Positions 63,492-64,000 of a DNA stretch of 64,000 bases are shown here, in pieces. Each line of letters begins with the position of its first letter. Position 1 is the first letter of the stretch. The notes beneath the pieces were generated by a model. That model was not told the origin of the DNA and did no database searches. It worked only from the letters and a program-made list of their open reading frames with translations. The position numbers and the translations under genes were made by a program. The DNA lies in contig NZ_CP118631.1 of the NCBI RefSeq assembly GCF_028993635.1, positions 5,394,001 to 5,458,000 on the forward strand, in the 5' to 3' direction. Source of the DNA: Mucilaginibacter sp. SJ. Its GTDB lineage: Bacteria > Bacteroidota > Bacteroidia > Sphingobacteriales > Sphingobacteriaceae.

Positions 63492-64000
63492 ATGTTAATA
63501 CCCCTACAAAAAATAAAGCTAATTATCGTTTCCCTGTGTTTATTAGCAACCGATATCTCTTCAGCCCAAACTAAGTATCGTCCTTCAGATTTATTCCCGG
63601 CACAACCCTTATTACCTCCGGGTAACTCATATCGCACAGCCACCGGCGAACCGGGCCCTGCTTATTGGCAAAACAAGGCCGATTATGTAATTGATGTAGC
63701 GCTTGATGATAAAACAAAAGTCATAACAGGCACAGCCACTATTACTTATACCAATAATAGCCCCAAAGCCCTTTCGGAGTTGTGGCTGCAGTTGGAGCAG
63801 AATGTTTTCAAGAAAGATTCGAGAGGTATCCAATCCAAATTATTTCTTTACCAGGATCCGGAAAAAACTACTCCCGACGGCGGATACCGGGTAGAAGGTG
63901 TGCAGCTTGCCGGAAATAAAGCTGGAAATATTAAATACCATATTTACGATACACGCATGCAACTGGAGCTGGCACAGCCGCTGTTAAGCGGGCAGTCCAT
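63492..64000 (+). CDS. M1-family metallopeptidase, N-terminal fragment
   Basis: The first 169 codons of a larger gene cut by the window edge. A signal peptide (MLIPLQKIKLIIVSLCLLATDISSAQ) is followed by GPAYWQNKADYVIDVALDDKTKVITGTATITYTNNSPKALSELWLQLEQN (about 54-104), the N-terminal beta domain of M1-type aminopeptidases. The HExxH zinc site would lie beyond the window. It is probably a secreted or periplasmic peptidase. Confidence 0.8.
   Translation, partial: MLIPLQKIKLIIVSLCLLATDISSAQTKYRPSDLFPAQPLLPPGNSYRTATGEPGPAYWQNKADYVIDVALDDKTKVITGTATITYTNNSPKALSELWLQLEQNVFKKDSRGIQSKLFLYQDPEKTTPDGGYRVEGVQLAGNKAGNIKYHIYDTRMQLELAQPLLSGQS

Overview
The window looks like a chromosomal segment of a Sphingobacteriaceae bacterium (phylum Bacteroidota, Mucilaginibacter/Pedobacter-like). 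The evidence is the gene content: lysine 6-transaminase, bacillithiol deacetylase BshB1, DUF4294, DUF3810, DUF2911 and DUF47 proteins, a TonB-linked outer-membrane receptor with a carboxypeptidase-like N-terminal domain, and paired GH29 fucosidases. Many start codons also follow a Bacteroidota-type -7 box (TAnnTTTG). No rRNA, tRNA, CRISPR array, phage gene or intact insertion sequence was found. The genus is inference.

Layout: 1-900 is a non-coding block of direct and inverted repeats. 920-3753 holds a secreted beta-propeller protein, a small hypothetical and a sphingolipid delta-4 desaturase-like protein. 3884-12360 is one minus-strand unit: response regulator, histidine kinase, TolC, lipoprotein adaptor, RND pump and a YVTN propeller protein. 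12507-22863 is mixed: a half-size EamA transporter, an outer-membrane barrel, a DUF47 protein, a DUF2911 protein, a DUF3810 protein and a penicillin-acylase-family hydrolase, with repeat-rich gaps. 23118-30572 is a plus-strand L-fucose cluster: mutarotase, two fucosidases, UxaA-family dehydratase, SDR dehydrogenase, FAH-family hydrolase and lactonase. 31089-37404 has single genes, including a HipA-like kinase paired with DUF3037, interspersed with palindromic elements. 37474-43573 is a minus-strand L-rhamnose operon (rhaT, bifunctional aldolase/dehydrogenase, rhaI, rhaB) with gntK beside it. 45319-64000 is largely housekeeping: a sphingomyelin-synthase-like membrane enzyme, a MerC/lipoprotein/Fur metal group, amidase, pabC, rluD, a PAS/GAF kinase, lat, bshB1, glutathione peroxidase, spoT, a second Fur, purA, pabB and the start of an M1 peptidase.

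How the genes fit together: the two deoxysugar clusters use different chemistry. Fucose appears to be oxidised without phosphorylation, and rhamnose goes by isomerase, kinase and aldolase; both are expected to end in L-lactate plus a C3 product. The RND operon carries its own two-component system. Two unlinked genes (2716-3753 and 45319-45957) resemble eukaryote-type sphingolipid desaturation and headgroup-transfer enzymes, which fits a lineage that makes sphingolipids.

The most distinctive non-genic signal is the density of short palindromic elements: at least four families, one inserted inside another, one forming the stop codon of a pump gene and one sitting directly before the start codon of a fucose gene. 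There are also a few possible overlooked small genes or RNAs, notably 19868-19984 and 17685-17890 (minus) and 17483-17629 (plus).
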